64,000 bases of DNA from Nocardioides alkalitolerans DSM 16699 (GCF_000426525.1 NZ_AUFN01000017.1:62001-126000); one strand, 5' to 3'; positions 1 to 8,136 are shown, counted from the stretch's first letter. Translations and numbers: made by a program. The notes: generated by a model from the letters alone, not told the origin.

Positions 1-7
1 CCCACCC

Positions 8-313
8 TCACCAGCTCGACTTCGTGATCCCCGGCAGCTCGCCGCGGTGGGCGAGCTCGCGGAACCGGATGCGCGAGAGCCCCGCCTTGCGCAGGTAGCC
101 CCGGGGTCGTCCGTCGACCTGGTCGCGGTTGCGCAGGCGCACCGGTGACGAGTCGCGCGGCAGCTCCGAGAGGGCGCGTACGGCGCTGGCCAGCTCGTCC
201 GAGCCGGGCTCGGCCTTCCGGACGGCCTCCTTCAGCTCCGCCCGGCGCTCGGCGTACCTCTCGACGGTGCGGCGTCGCCTCGCCTCGGCCGCGATCTTGG
301 ACTGCTTGGCCAT
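8..313 (-). CDS. rpsN: 30S ribosomal protein S14, zinc-free paralogue
   Basis: This is ribosomal protein S14 of the small subunit, 101 residues, recognised from the basic N-terminus ([14 protein letters not shown]) and the conserved C-terminal stretch [14 protein letters not shown]. It contains no cysteine, so it is the longer zinc-independent form that replaces the zinc-ribbon S14 when zinc is scarce (established for actinobacteria). It is the last gene of the minus-strand unit rpmB-rpmG-rpsN. Its ATG at 313-311 lies directly after the rpmG stop at 316-314 with no gap, which implies translational coupling. Expression should depend on the Zur-type operator upstream of rpmB. An alternative rpsR copy often follows in this cluster, but the window ends here. 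Confidence 0.96.
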   Translation of the reverse strand: MAKQSKIAAEARRRRTVERYAERRAELKEAVRKAEPGSDELASAVRALSELPRDSSPVRLRNRDQVDGRPRGYLRKAGLSRIRFRELAHRGELPGITKSSW

Positions 314-490
314 TCAGCGCTCCTCTCGGAAGTCGACGTGCCGGCGCACGACGGGGTCGTACTTGCGGACGACCATGCGGTCGGGGTCGTTGCGGCGGTT
401 CTTGCGGGTGACGTACGTGTAGCCCGTGCCCGCCGTGGAGCGCAGCTTGATGATCGGGCGCACGTCGCTGCCCCGTCCCTTGCCGGCCAT
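314..490 (-). CDS. rpmG: 50S ribosomal protein L33, zinc-free paralogue
   Basis: This 58-residue protein matches L33 through the segment [20 protein letters not shown] and the C-terminal [13 protein letters not shown]33 sits near the E site of the large subunit. The zinc-binding version has two CxxC pairs; this copy has no cysteine at all and is the C-minus form. The ATG at 490-488 overlaps the rpmB stop (TGA at 492-490) by one base, so rpmB and rpmG are probably co-translated. It lies in the middle of the minus-strand zinc-starvation operon and should be derepressed together with rpmB and rpsN. Confidence 0.96.
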   Translation of the reverse strand: MAGKGRGSDVRPIIKLRSTAGTGYTYVTRKNRRNDPDRMVVRKYDPVVRRHVDFREER

Positions 491-726
491 CAGAGCCGCA
501 CCCCCCGCCGCTGCAGGTCGGCGACGACCGCCTCGATGCCGCGGGCGTCGATCACCTTGATGCCGCGGGCGCTCACCCGCAGCGTGATCGTGCGGCCGAG
601 GCTCGGCACGACGTACCGCTTGCTCTGGATGTTGACGTCGAACCGGCGCTTCGTGCGGCGGTGGGAGTGCGAGACGTGGTGGCCGAATCCCGGCTCCCGG
701 CCCGTCACCTGGCACACGCGTGACAT
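490..726 (-). CDS. rpmB: 50S ribosomal protein L28, zinc-free paralogue
   Basis: This is L28 of the large subunit, 78 residues, beginning [20 protein letters not shown], the family's N-terminal signature, followed by [13 protein letters not shown]. Only one cysteine (position 5) remains, so no zinc ribbon can form; zinc-binding L28 has a second pair near the C-terminus. The start is the ATG at 726-724, the one that gives the standard length, with GAGAGGAG about 6 bases upstream. It is the first gene of the minus-strand unit, and the Zur-type operator at 750-764 lies just 5' of it. Confidence 0.95.
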   Translation of the reverse strand: MSRVCQVTGREPGFGHHVSHSHRRTKRRFDVNIQSKRYVVPSLGRTITLRVSARGIKVIDARGIEAVVADLQRRGVRL

Positions 727-749
727 CGGGTCTCCTCTCGTGTGATGAT

Positions 750-764
750 TGATAACGATTCTCA
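750..764. promoter_or_regulatory. Zur (zinc uptake regulator) operator between divergent operons
   Basis: The 15-mer TGATAACGATTCTCA is an imperfect palindrome that fits the actinobacterial Zur box (TGAnAAnnnTTnTCA core; compare TGAAAATGATTTTCA). It is a distinctly AT-rich patch in the 73-bp gap between the start codons of rpmB (minus) and rpmE (plus). Both flanking units encode zinc-free ribosomal proteins, so one box probably represses both directions when zinc is plentiful. The match is from memory of the consensus, not from a search. Confidence 0.85.
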
Positions 765-799
765 TTCTAGTCACACGTCGCAGGAAGCGAGGAACGCCC

Positions 800-1102
800 A
801 TGAAGCAGGGCATCCACCCCACGTACGCCGACGTCGTCTTCCGGGACCGCTCGGCCGACTGGCTGCTGCTGACCCGGTCGACGATCGCCCCGAGCAGCGG
901 TGAGACCGTCGAGCTCACCGGCCGCACCTACCCGGTGGTCGACGTCGACGTCTCCGCGGCGAGCCACCCCTTCTGGACCGGCCGCGGTCGGGTGCTCGAC
1001 ACCGAGGGCCGCGTCGAGGCGTTCGAGCGTCGCTACGGGGTACGGCGCAGCGGCGGCCGCGGGAACGCGGGTGCGGAGCCGGACGGGGGAGCCGCGTCGT
1101 GA
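800..1102 (+). CDS. rpmE2: 50S ribosomal protein L31 type B (zinc-free)
   Basis: This is the 100-residue type B form of L31, beginning [20 protein letters not shown] and carrying the family motif [21 protein letters not shown]. The zinc-binding CxxC motif of type A L31 is absent and the protein has no cysteine. The ATG at 800 is chosen because it begins the conserved domain and is preceded by AAGCGAGGAA; an upstream in-frame start at 749 would run through the Zur operator. The 3' end overlaps the start of the CobW-like gene by 4 bp (GTGA at 1099-1102). The tail of about 15 residues past the usual end is Gly/Ala-rich. Confidence 0.95.
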   Translation: MKQGIHPTYADVVFRDRSADWLLLTRSTIAPSSGETVELTGRTYPVVDVDVSAASHPFWTGRGRVLDTEGRVEAFERRYGVRRSGGRGNAGAEPDGGAAS

Positions 1103-2199
1103 AGACCCCCGTCGTGCTCGTCACCGGCGTCGCCCCCGACGCGATGGCCGCCACGCAGCTGGGCCTGCTGTGGGACCTGCCGCACGCGGTCGCCGTGCGC
1201 CACCACCTCGACCCCGCGCGCAGCGTGCTCACCCGGGTCGTCAGCGACATCACGGGCGTCGTCGAGCACGAGGAGATCGAGCTCGAGCACGCCTGCACGA
1301 GCTGCGCCCTGCGCGAGGACATCGTGCCGACCCTCGACCGGCTCGCCCGCGACGGCCGGTGGGCCTCGATCGTCGCCCACCTGCCCGTCGGTGCCGAGGC
1401 CGACCAGGTCTGCACGGTGCTGTCGTGGGACGCCGCGCTCGCCCGCCGGCTGCGCATCGCCGCCGTCGTCACCGCCCTCACGCGGGGCCGCGTCGTCGAG
1501 GACCTCCTCGGCTCCGACACCCTGGCCGAGCGCGGGCTGCACAGCAGCGAGGACGACGAGCGCGGCGTCGGCGAGGTCGCGTGCTCGATGGTCGAGTACG
1601 CCGACCTGGTGGTCACCGCCGCTGGTCCGTTCGAGGCCCTCGCGGACGAGGCGGTCGCCACCGAGCTCGACCTCCTCCGCGTGCTCGCGCGCCCCGGCGT
1701 ACGTCTCGCGACCGCGCCCGAGCTGCTGCCCGGCGCGACGCTCCTGCAGCGCCCGCACCACCGGCACGACGCCACGCGGGCGTGGGCGTCGCACGTGCGG
1801 GAGGGCGACCTGCCGGGGATGCCGTCGAACCGGGTCTGGTGCGTCGACCTGCGCGCCGAGCGGCCCTTCCACCCCGACCGGCTGCTCGAGGACCTCGAGT
1901 CCCTCGGCGCCGGCCCCCACCGCAGCCGCGGCTGCTTCTGGCTGCCCACCCGCCCCGACCGCGCCCTGCTCTGGGAGGGCTCCGGCGGCCAGCTCAGCGT
2001 CGGTGACGGCGAGCCGTGGGGGCGTCGTACGCCGCGCACGCGCCTCGTCTTCGTGGGTGTCGGCGACCCGCCGGCCCACCTCAGCCCCACGTTCGCCTCG
2101 CTGCTCGTGCCCCACGCGGCGATCGCGCCGGGCGTGGAGTGGCGCTACGCGGTCGACGGGTTCGAGCCCTGGCTCGGCCCCATCCGCCACGTGGCCTGA
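1099..2199 (+). CDS. CobW/COG0523-like protein with degenerate P-loop
   Basis: This 366-residue protein starts at GTG 1099, overlapping rpmE2. Its C-terminal part has the CobW C-terminal domain signature ([20 protein letters not shown] near residues 293-312). A CTSC motif near residue 73 sits where COG0523 proteins have the metal-binding CxCC motif. The family couples GTP hydrolysis to delivery of zinc or cobalt to client enzymes. Here the N-terminal strand reads [17 protein letters not shown] instead of the expected GxxGxGKTT loop, so the lysine and threonine needed for nucleotide binding are missing. It may bind metal without GTP cycling. Co-transcription with zinc-free ribosomal proteins supports a role in zinc starvation, which is inference. 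Confidence 0.85.
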   Translation: MKTPVVLVTGVAPDAMAATQLGLLWDLPHAVAVRHHLDPARSVLTRVVSDITGVVEHEEIELEHACTSCALREDIVPTLDRLARDGRWASIVAHLPVGAEADQVCTVLSWDAALARRLRIAAVVTALTRGRVVEDLLGSDTLAERGLHSSEDDERGVGEVACSMVEYADLVVTAAGPFEALADEAVATELDLLRVLARPGVRLATAPELLPGATLLQRPHHRHDATRAWASHVREGDLPGMPSNRVWCVDLRAERPFHPDRLLEDLESLGAGPHRSRGCFWLPTRPDRALLWEGSGGQLSVGDGEPWGRRTPRTRLVFVGVGDPPAHLSPTFASLLVPHAAIAPGVEWRYAVDGFEPWLGPIRHVA

Positions 2200-2229
2200 G
2201 CCCCGCCGTACCCGACCGAGAGGAACCCC

Positions 2230-2427
2230 GTGGCCGTCCCCAAGCGCCGCCTGTCCCGCAGCAACACCCGCCACCGCCGCTCCGCCTGGAAGGCGGCGTC
2301 GCCCGACCTCGTGCCGGTCGTCGTGCGCGGCGAGACGTACGACGTCCCGCGCCGCCTCGTCGCGGCCGTCCAGCGCGGTCTCGTCGACCCCGTGACCGGG
2401 CGACCCTCGCGCGGGCCCGGCCGCTGA
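2230..2427 (+). CDS. rpmF: 50S ribosomal protein L32, zinc-free paralogue
   Basis: This 65-residue protein begins [18 protein letters not shown], the unmistakable L32 N-terminus. Normal L32 has a C-terminal zinc ribbon with four cysteines; this copy has none and ends in an Arg/Gly-rich tail. It starts with GTG at 2230, preceded by GAGAGGAA about 6 bases upstream. It is the third plus-strand gene of the zinc-starvation operon and lies 30 bp after the CobW-like gene. Confidence 0.95.
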   Translation: MAVPKRRLSRSNTRHRRSAWKAASPDLVPVVVRGETYDVPRRLVAAVQRGLVDPVTGRPSRGPGR

Positions 2428-2468
2428 CCCGTCTGCACCACCACCGCATCCCACCGAGAGGAACCCCC

Positions 2469-2591
2469 ATGAAGGTCCGCAACTCCCTGCGCTCGCTCAA
2501 GGACCAGCCCGGCTCGCAGGTCGTCCGGCGCCGTGGCCGCACGTTCGTGATCAACAAGCGCAACCCGCGGCTCAAGGCCCGCCAGGGCTGA
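2469..2591 (+). CDS. rpmJ: 50S ribosomal protein L36, zinc-free paralogue
   Basis: This 40-residue protein reads [20 protein letters not shown] and continues with [20 protein letters not shown], matching L36 throughout. The C-C-C-H zinc site of the housekeeping form is replaced (no Cys). The start ATG at 2469 has GAGAGGAA at 2456-2463. It closes the plus-strand operon, 41 bp after rpmF. Together with S14, L33, L28, L31 and L32 it completes a set of six zinc-sparing substitutes. Confidence 0.95.
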   Translation: MKVRNSLRSLKDQPGSQVVRRRGRTFVINKRNPRLKARQG

Positions 2592-2664
2592 CCTCCGCAC
2601 GGCGCCCGCCCCACCAGCCGGACGCCCCGCGGCGCCGCGTCCGCCGTACGCGAGACTCGCCGGC

Positions 2665-3450
2665 ATGACCGACGCCGAGACCCACGTCACCTACGCCCTC
2701 GACGCCGACGGCGTCGCCCGGATCACGCTGGCCGACGGCGACCACGGCAGCCCGATCCACGTCGCGTCGCTCGCGCAGCTGCTCGAGGCGGTGCTGCGGG
2801 CCAACCGCGAGCGGGCGCGGGTGATCGTGATCGCCGGTACCGGGCGGTTCTTCAGCGTCGGCGGCGACCTCGGGCAGTTCGCCGCGGCCGACGACATGGC
2901 GGCCTACATCGACCACCTGGCCGACGGGCTGCACCGCGCGGTGAGCGAGCTCGTGCGCTCCGGGGCGGTGGTGGTGGCGTCGGTGCAGGGTGGCGCGGCC
3001 GGCGCCGGGTTCCCGCTCGTCGCCGCGGCCGACGTCGTCGTCGCGGCGCGCTCCGCCTCGTTCACCCTCGCCTACACGAAGGTCGGGCTGAGCCCCGACG
3101 GCGGCTCGAGCATGCTCGTGCACACCCTCGGGCTCCACACGGCGCTGCGCCTCGCGCTGCTCAACGACCGGCTGAGCGCCGAGGAGGCGCAGGCCGCGGG
3201 CCTCGTGGCGCGGGTCGTGGACGACGGCGACCTGGAGCGCGTCACCGACGAGCTCGTGGCGGGTCTCGCGGCCGGGCCGACGGGCGCGTACGCCGCGGCC
3301 AAGCGCCTGCTGCGTGATGCGGCCGAGCCCGCCCCCGAGACCCGGTTGCGCGCCGAGACGCTGGCGATCCGGACCCAGGCGGGCGGGCCCGAGGGACGCG
3401 AGGGCGTCACCGCGTTCACCGAGAAGCGGGCGCCGCGCTTCCGGGGGTGA
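2665..3450 (+). CDS. Enoyl-CoA hydratase/isomerase family protein
   Basis: This 261-residue crotonase-fold protein has the oxyanion-hole segments GTGRFFSVGGDLGQF (about residue 58) and VQGGAAGAGFPLVAAADVVV (about 110). The second acidic position of the active site is an aspartate in LSPDGGSS rather than the glutamate pair of a classical hydratase, a pattern nearer to PaaG-type isomerases. The family acts on acyl-CoA thioesters in the cytoplasm. It stands alone, downstream of the ribosomal-protein operon, with no other beta-oxidation gene beside it, so the substrate cannot be inferred. Confidence 0.88.
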   Translation: MTDAETHVTYALDADGVARITLADGDHGSPIHVASLAQLLEAVLRANRERARVIVIAGTGRFFSVGGDLGQFAAADDMAAYIDHLADGLHRAVSELVRSGAVVVASVQGGAAGAGFPLVAAADVVVAARSASFTLAYTKVGLSPDGGSSMLVHTLGLHTALRLALLNDRLSAEEAQAAGLVARVVDDGDLERVTDELVAGLAAGPTGAYAAAKRLLRDAAEPAPETRLRAETLAIRTQAGGPEGREGVTAFTEKRAPRFRG

Positions 3451-3624
3451 CGGCGCGGGTCGGCGGGGACGACGGCGGACGACCGGTGACGGGACGGGAC
3501 GCGTCACCCGTCGCACCCCTGCCGGACACCCACCTCGTCTACCCTCGTCGGTGGACCCGGTTCGGTCCGCGGTGAGCCCGGTCAGGGGGCTCCGGCGAGC
3601 CGGGACCCAGCAGGAGGTCATGGC

Positions 3625-4182
3625 ATGAGAGCACGCGTGGGCGCCCGTACGGCGGCACTTCTCGGGGTCGTCGCGATGGTCGCGGCCGGCTGCAGCGGTG
3701 GGGACGACGACTCGGACGGCGAGGCCTCGGGCGACCGCACCGACTGGCCGGAGACGCTCGCCGACGCCTGCCCGGAGATCGACACGCTCCTCATCCCCGA
3801 GGCGGTCGAGGAGGGCGACGTCGACTACGGCGCGCTCGCGACCGACCTGCGCGACTACGCCGAGAACGGCGGCGACGAGATCAGCGCCGCCGTCATGCCC
3901 GTGGCCGACGCGGCCCAGGCCGTCGCGGACTCGCCGGGCGCGGACGCCGAGGCGGCGCTCGAGGAGGGCGCCCAGCTCGACCCCGACAACCTGCCCGAGG
4001 GCATCGAGGACCTCGCACCGGGTGAGGAGCTCACCATCAACCCCGAGGTGACCCCCGGCCCCGACGCGGCCGCCTACTCCGAGGCCATCACGGCCTACAT
4101 CGACTCGCTCGCCGGCCTCAACACCGCCTGCGGCGACGCCGGTTCGCCGCTCGCGCAGGCCACGGAGGACGCCGAGGGCTGA
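3625..4182 (+). CDS. Acidic secreted lipoprotein, function unknown
   Basis: This 185-residue protein has a basic N-terminus, a hydrophobic segment and the lipobox VAAGC, so the cysteine at about residue 23 should be lipidated after export. The mature part is strongly acidic (many Asp/Glu, hardly any Lys/Arg) and contains two further cysteines that could form a disulfide. I do not recognise a domain. AGGAGG at 3612-3617 precedes the ATG by 7 bases. It is monocistronic and ends at a strong hairpin shared with the convergent HU gene. Confidence 0.72.
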   Translation: MRARVGARTAALLGVVAMVAAGCSGGDDDSDGEASGDRTDWPETLADACPEIDTLLIPEAVEEGDVDYGALATDLRDYAENGGDEISAAVMPVADAAQAVADSPGADAEAALEEGAQLDPDNLPEGIEDLAPGEELTINPEVTPGPDAAAYSEAITAYIDSLAGLNTACGDAGSPLAQATEDAEG

Positions 4183-4212
4183 GCGGGCCGACCGCAGCAC
4201 CCCGAAATCTGA

Positions 4213-4250
4213 CGAGGGCGCCCGACCGGATCTCCGGTCGGACGCCCTCG
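4213..4250. terminator. Bidirectional terminator between lipoprotein gene and hupB
   Basis: An 18-bp stem (4213-4230 with 4233-4250, one mismatch) and a 2-nt apex lies between the convergent lipoprotein and HU genes. There is no T-run, as is usual in such GC-rich genomes. Confidence 0.8.
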
Positions 4251-4269
4251 ACGTCTGCTCAGGCGAGAA

Positions 4270-4548
4270 TCACGCGCCCGAGACCTGCTTCTTCAGGGCA
4301 GCGGCAGCCTTGAACGCCGGCGAGGTGCTCGCGGCGATCTCGATCGTGTCGCCGGTCTGCGGGTTGCGGCCGGTACGGGCGGCGCGCTCGCGGGTCTCGA
4401 AGGTACCGAAACCGGCGACGGCGACCTTGTCGCCGGCCGCGAGGGCCTTGCCGATCGCGTCGAAGACAGCGCTGACGGCAGCCTCCGCCTCGCCCTTGGC
4501 CAGGTCCGTCGAACCGGCGACCTGGTCGACGAGCTCCTTCTTGTTCAT
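4270..4548 (-). CDS. hup: HU family DNA-binding protein (short form)
   Basis: This 92-residue nucleoid protein begins [20 protein letters not shown] and has the DNA-binding arm sequence [20 protein letters not shown] and the C-terminal [15 protein letters not shown] dimers bend and compact DNA without sequence specificity. It lacks the long Lys/Ala-rich tail found on mycobacterial HupB and one of the Streptomyces HU proteins, so it is the short vegetative type. The ATG at 4548 is chosen because it opens the conserved fold; an AGGGAG sits 6 bases upstream. Confidence 0.95.
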   Translation of the reverse strand: MNKKELVDQVAGSTDLAKGEAEAAVSAVFDAIGKALAAGDKVAVAGFGTFETRERAARTGRNPQTGDTIEIAASTSPAFKAAAALKKQVSGA

Positions 4549-4614
4549 GTGTGACTCCCTTGTGAACGACGTTGCTTGCGAGATGACCGTATCCCTGCCG
4601 ACCACATCCGCGCG

Positions 4615-5955
4615 CTACCGGGCTGCTGCGGGCGCGGGCGTGTCGGATCCGCGTGGTTGTGCGGATTTCTGCGCACCGACCTCGGTGGCCCCCTCCTCGG
4701 AGGGTCCGTCGGGGGTCTCGCGGGAGGCCCGGTCGGCCCGTCGCAGCACCCCGCCCGCGAGCAGTGCGAGCAGCAGCGCGGCCGCCGCGCCGGAGACCGT
4801 CACGACGTACGCCGCGGTGTGCCCCGCGGTGAGTCCGCCGAGGTCACCGGCCTGCGCGGCGTCCGCGAGGTGGCCCGCGAGCGCCGAGCCGGCGGCGTAC
4901 CCGAGGCCGGTCGCGCCGGCCAGCAGCGTCATCGCGGTGGTGACGCGGTCGCGCGGCACGACGCGCTCCGCGAGCGTGAACGCGGTGATCATGAACGGCG
5001 CCACGGCGAAGCCCAGGAGCAGCGTCACGACCGACGCGCCGGTCAGGGAATCCACGATCAGCAACGGCGTGGCGAGCACGGACAGGCCCGCCGCGGCGAC
5101 CGCGAGACGCGCCGGCAGGCTGAACGAGTCGGGCAGGTAGACGGTCGCGAGGCCCGCGAGGACGCTGCCGATGCCGAGCAGCGCGTGCACGAGACCGGCC
5201 GCACCGGGCATGCCGGCGGAGGTCGCGAGCACCGTCGACCCCGTCTGGATCGAGCCGAAGATCATGCCCAGGCAGCCCTGGGCGAGCAGCAGCACGAGCA
5301 GGGCGGCGCTGAGCAGCGGCGCGTCGGTGGCCGAGCGCGTACGGCGGAAGCCGGCCGGCGCAGTGCGGTGCAGCGCGAACCACGAGCCGAAGACCGCGAG
5401 CATGCCCGCCGCCGTCAGCAGGGCGCCGGCCGGGGAGACGAGCGCGGCGACGACGCCGACGAGCGTCGGGCCGAGCACGAACGACGCCTCGTCGGCGGCG
5501 CCCTCGTAGGAGAAGGCGGTCGAGACCAGCCGGCGCTGGTGGGTCTCGTGCGCCGTGATCGGGCGCCACCGCACGCGGGCCAGAGGGCCGACCTGCGGCA
5601 GCGAGGCGCCGGCGAGGGCGGCCGTCGCGAGCACGAGCAGGGTGGACGCGTCGGACGTGGAGGTGAGCACCACGCCGACGAGACCGGCGGCCCCGAGCGC
5701 CGACTGGATGCCGACGACACGGCGCTGGCCGAAGCGGTCGGCGAGCGTGCCGGTGAACGGGGAGGCGATGGCGTTGGCGATGGCGAGCGCACCCGCGGCG
5801 GCGCCGCCGGCGCCGTAGCTGCCGGTCGCGTCGGCGACGAGCAGGAGGGTGCCGATCTGGGCCATGGCCAGCGGGATGCGGGCGACGAAGGCGACGACGA
5901 CGTAGAGGGGGCCGACGAGGCCGAAGAGGCGTTGGTAGGAACGCAGAGGTGACAT
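4615..5955 (-). CDS. MFS transporter, probable multidrug exporter
   Basis: This 446-residue integral membrane protein has about 12 predicted helices with short loops. The loop after helix 2 reads TGTLADRFGQRRVVG, the conserved MFS motif A (GxLaDrxGxrr). The last 45 residues are hydrophilic and Ser/Glu/Pro-rich, forming a cytoplasmic tail. MFS proteins of this kind (YfcJ/EmrD-like) usually expel small molecules using the proton gradient; the substrate cannot be read from sequence. The ATG at 5955 starts right at the first hydrophobic segment. It is divergent from dps with a 253-bp gap between them. Confidence 0.85.
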   Translation of the reverse strand: MSPLRSYQRLFGLVGPLYVVVAFVARIPLAMAQIGTLLLVADATGSYGAGGAAAGALAIANAIASPFTGTLADRFGQRRVVGIQSALGAAGLVGVVLTSTSDASTLLVLATAALAGASLPQVGPLARVRWRPITAHETHQRRLVSTAFSYEGAADEASFVLGPTLVGVVAALVSPAGALLTAAGMLAVFGSWFALHRTAPAGFRRTRSATDAPLLSAALLVLLLAQGCLGMIFGSIQTGSTVLATSAGMPGAAGLVHALLGIGSVLAGLATVYLPDSFSLPARLAVAAAGLSVLATPLLIVDSLTGASVVTLLLGFAVAPFMITAFTLAERVVPRDRVTTAMTLLAGATGLGYAAGSALAGHLADAAQAGDLGGLTAGHTAAYVVTVSGAAAALLLALLAGGVLRRADRASRETPDGPSEEGATEVGAQKSAQPRGSDTPAPAAAR

Positions 5956-6105
5956 GTTCTTGCTCCGGGTACAGCGAGGCCGCGCGTCGTACCCACCTCC
6001 AAGACGCGCCCGAACCCTGAGCATCGCCAGAGTACGCCCGTGCACCCCCGTTCGCGTAGCCCTCGCGACCCCTCCGACCGCCGATCGGCCAGTGGTGGCG
6101 GGCGT

Positions 6106-6124
6106 TAAGGCCAGCCTCACCTGT
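6106..6124. promoter_or_regulatory. Candidate IdeR/DtxR iron box upstream of dps
   Basis: The 19-mer TAAGGCCAGCCTCACCTGT fits the IdeR/DtxR iron box (TWAGGTTAGSCTWACCTWA) at about 14-15 of 19 positions, with both half-sites recognisable. It lies about 85 bp before the dps start. IdeR commonly controls ferritin-type genes in actinobacteria, so control by iron is plausible. The match was made by eye. Confidence 0.55.
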
Positions 6125-6140
6125 CTGGAACCATTCCAGA
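6124..6140. promoter_or_regulatory. Perfect palindrome upstream of dps, FurA-like
   Basis: TCTGGAACCATTCCAGA is a perfect 7-3-7 inverted repeat that abuts the candidate iron box. Its right half with flank (ATTCCAGAAAAGG) resembles the FurA-binding sequence I recall from upstream of mycobacterial furA. It is a strong candidate operator for a metal- or peroxide-responsive regulator of dps. Confidence 0.55.
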
Positions 6141-6208
6141 AAAGGTGGTTCAGTAAGCGACATCGGCCGGCACCCCGGCCATCTCGCACCCCAGGAGAGG
6201 AGCTCGCC

Positions 6209-6745
6209 ATGAGCGACACGATCCAGAGCACCACCCCCACGCGGACCCACCAGGCCGCGCCCCCGTTCAAGGCGTCGCAGCAGCTCGCCGACAACCTGCA
6301 GCAGGTCAGCGCCGACCTCGTCGACCTGCACCTCGTCGGCAAGCAGGCCCACTGGAACGTCGTCGGCAAGAACTTCCGCGACCTGCACCTGGCGCTCGAC
6401 GAGGTCGTCGACGCCGCCCGCGAGTTCTCCGACACGATCGCCGAGCGCATGCGCGCCGTCTACGTGACCGTCGACGGCCGCGCCGCCCGCGTCGCGACCC
6501 AGTCGAGCATCGCGGAGTTCCCGGCCACCGAGATCGACACGGCCGACTGCGTCGACCTCATCGTCGGCGCGCTCTACGCCGTCGCCGGCACCGCGCGCCG
6601 CGTGCACGACGCCGTGGACGCCGAGGACCCGACCTCCGCGGACATCCTCCACACCATCCTCGAGCGCCTCGAGCAGCTCGCCTGGATGATCGACGCCGAG
6701 AACCGCACGGCCAACGCGAGCCAGCCGGCCAACATCAACGAGTGA
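6209..6745 (+). CDS. dps: DNA starvation/stationary-phase protection protein Dps
   Basis: This 178-residue protein is a Dps/ferritin-like iron store. The intersubunit ferroxidase residues line up with the E. coli spacing: His48, His60, Asp64, Asp75 and Glu79, within KQAHWNVVGKNFRDLHLALD and onward. It would oxidise Fe(II) with peroxide, store Fe(III) in a 12-mer shell and protect DNA in the cytoplasm. The first 20 residues are polar and may form a disordered tail that could contact DNA. The ATG at 6209 has GGAGAGGAG 8 bases upstream. The promoter region carries an iron-box-like site and a perfect palindrome, implying metal or redox control. Confidence 0.95.
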   Translation: MSDTIQSTTPTRTHQAAPPFKASQQLADNLQQVSADLVDLHLVGKQAHWNVVGKNFRDLHLALDEVVDAAREFSDTIAERMRAVYVTVDGRAARVATQSSIAEFPATEIDTADCVDLIVGALYAVAGTARRVHDAVDAEDPTSADILHTILERLEQLAWMIDAENRTANASQPANINE

Positions 6746-6779
6746 CCCCCGCCGGGCTCCGGGCCCGGCCGATCGACCT

Positions 6780-6828
6780 CGAGTCGGCGCCTCTGCACTG
6801 CTGTGGTGCGTGCAGAGGCGCCGACTCG
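6780..6828. terminator. Strong bidirectional terminator after dps
   Basis: A perfect 19-bp stem (6780-6798 with 6810-6828) encloses an 11-nt loop between the convergent dps and the flavin-type oxidoreductase gene. No T-run follows. Confidence 0.85.
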
Positions 6829-6848
6829 GTGCATTGCCGGGGTCTGCC

Positions 6849-7259
6849 TCAGAGCTTGGCGGAGTGCAGGATCCGCTCGACCTCGATGCGCAGCGCGACG
6901 CGCTCCGGACGCTCCTTCGGCTGCCGGTAGCGCCGGGCGTACATCTCGACGGCCCGCGCGACCTCGTCCGGCTCGGTCGTGGCGCGGGCGGTGCCCTCGA
7001 TCGTGGCCCAGCGGGCGCCGTCCACCTGGCCGGCGGCGACCGGCCCTCCCGGGCTCTCCAGGACGTTGCGGGCCTTGCGCGAGCTGGGGAACGTGATCAC
7101 CCAGGCGCACCCCTGGTCCACGTCGAGCGCGACGCCGACCGGCACCAGGTGGGGCCGTCCGTCCGGGCGCAGCGTGGCGAGCGAGCACAGGTGCCGCTCG
7201 GCCCAGAAGGCTGCGAGCGCCTCGGGCACGTCGTCCCAGCCGGGGGTCCACACACTCAT
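6849..7259 (-). CDS. Pyridoxamine 5'-phosphate oxidase-fold (F420/FMN) protein
   Basis: This 136-residue split-barrel protein has the typical opening strand pattern CSLATLRPDGRPHLVPVGVALD and the middle segment ITFPSSRKARNVLESPGGPV. Such small actinobacterial PPOX-family proteins bind F420 or FMN and reduce or oxidise small substrates; many are F420-dependent. The exact reaction is unknown. The stop of the neighbouring TspO-like gene overlaps this ATG by 4 bp (7256-7259), so the two genes are co-transcribed from the minus strand. Confidence 0.8.
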   Translation of the reverse strand: MSVWTPGWDDVPEALAAFWAERHLCSLATLRPDGRPHLVPVGVALDVDQGCAWVITFPSSRKARNVLESPGGPVAAGQVDGARWATIEGTARATTEPDEVARAVEMYARRYRQPKERPERVALRIEVERILHSAKL

Positions 7260-8086
7260 GCCTGCTCCTTCGGGGTGACTGCTCGACGTCGTACGACGGC
7301 CACGGCCGCCAGGGGAACGATGGCAGCCGCGACGGCGACGACCCCCACCGGCACCGACTCGGGCTCGCCCGAGAGCCGGTTGACCGCGACCCACGCCAGG
7401 CCCCACGACTGGGCGAGCGCGACGGCGACGCGAGCGCCGTACCGGCCGGCCCACACCGCGGCGACGGCCGCGACGAGGACGAGCGCCAGCACCGAGACGA
7501 CCACCGCGACCGTGCCGGTGCGGGCCTGGCCGTCGTCGGCGCTGCTCGCCGCGATGTTCGCGACGACCGCGACGCTCACCCAGCCCAGGTAGAGCCCGAA
7601 CGCGCCGTCGACGGCGACGCGCTCGACGAGGCCGTCGGGTCCGGGGTGGCGGGTGAGGCGCTTGACGATCTCGACCAGCACGGCCAGCAGCACCACGATG
7701 ACGGCGACGCTCGTCCACAGGAAGCCCTGCAGGGCCGCCGCCAGCCAGAGCGCGTTGAGCACGAGCGAGGCGGCGGCGAGCCAGCCGATCGCGCGGTGGC
7801 GCGCGGACGCGGCACGGTCGGGCAGCCACTGCACGACGACGTACGCCACCAGCCCCGCGTAGACCACCGACCAGATCGAGAAGGCCGTGCCGGCGGGGGT
7901 GAGGAGCGAGGAGTCCGCGGCGAACGCGCCCCCGGAGGCGTCGGCGACGCCCGTGCCGCCCAGCACGCCCGAGCCGACGAGGCTGCCGACGACGCAGACC
8001 ACGAGGGCGAGGGTCACGCCCGCCTGGCGGGTGCGGTCGGCGGTGGTCGGCGTCTCCCCGGTGGTCCGGGCTGCGGTCGTGGTCAC
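7256..8086 (-). CDS. TspO/MBR-related membrane protein
   Basis: This 276-residue protein has about 7 to 8 hydrophobic helices. The segment LTPAGTAFSIWSVVYAGLVAYVV (first part near residue 60) matches the TspO-like motif TPAGxxFxxxWxxxY, and related actinobacterial proteins are annotated as tryptophan-rich sensory protein-like. It is longer than true TspO (about 160 residues), so a tetrapyrrole-binding role is only a suggestion. The GTG at 8086 is preferred because the upstream ATG at 8131 would leave only 5 bp to the divergent SDR gene. Confidence 0.65.
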   Translation of the reverse strand: MTTTAARTTGETPTTADRTRQAGVTLALVVCVVGSLVGSGVLGGTGVADASGGAFAADSSLLTPAGTAFSIWSVVYAGLVAYVVVQWLPDRAASARHRAIGWLAAASLVLNALWLAAALQGFLWTSVAVIVVLLAVLVEIVKRLTRHPGPDGLVERVAVDGAFGLYLGWVSVAVVANIAASSADDGQARTGTVAVVVSVLALVLVAAVAAVWAGRYGARVAVALAQSWGLAWVAVNRLSGEPESVPVGVVAVAAAIVPLAAVAVVRRRAVTPKEQA

Positions 8087-8136
8087 CCGCTCATCGTGAC
8101 AGGTCCGCGGGGACGCCCCGGCTACCGTCACGAGGC

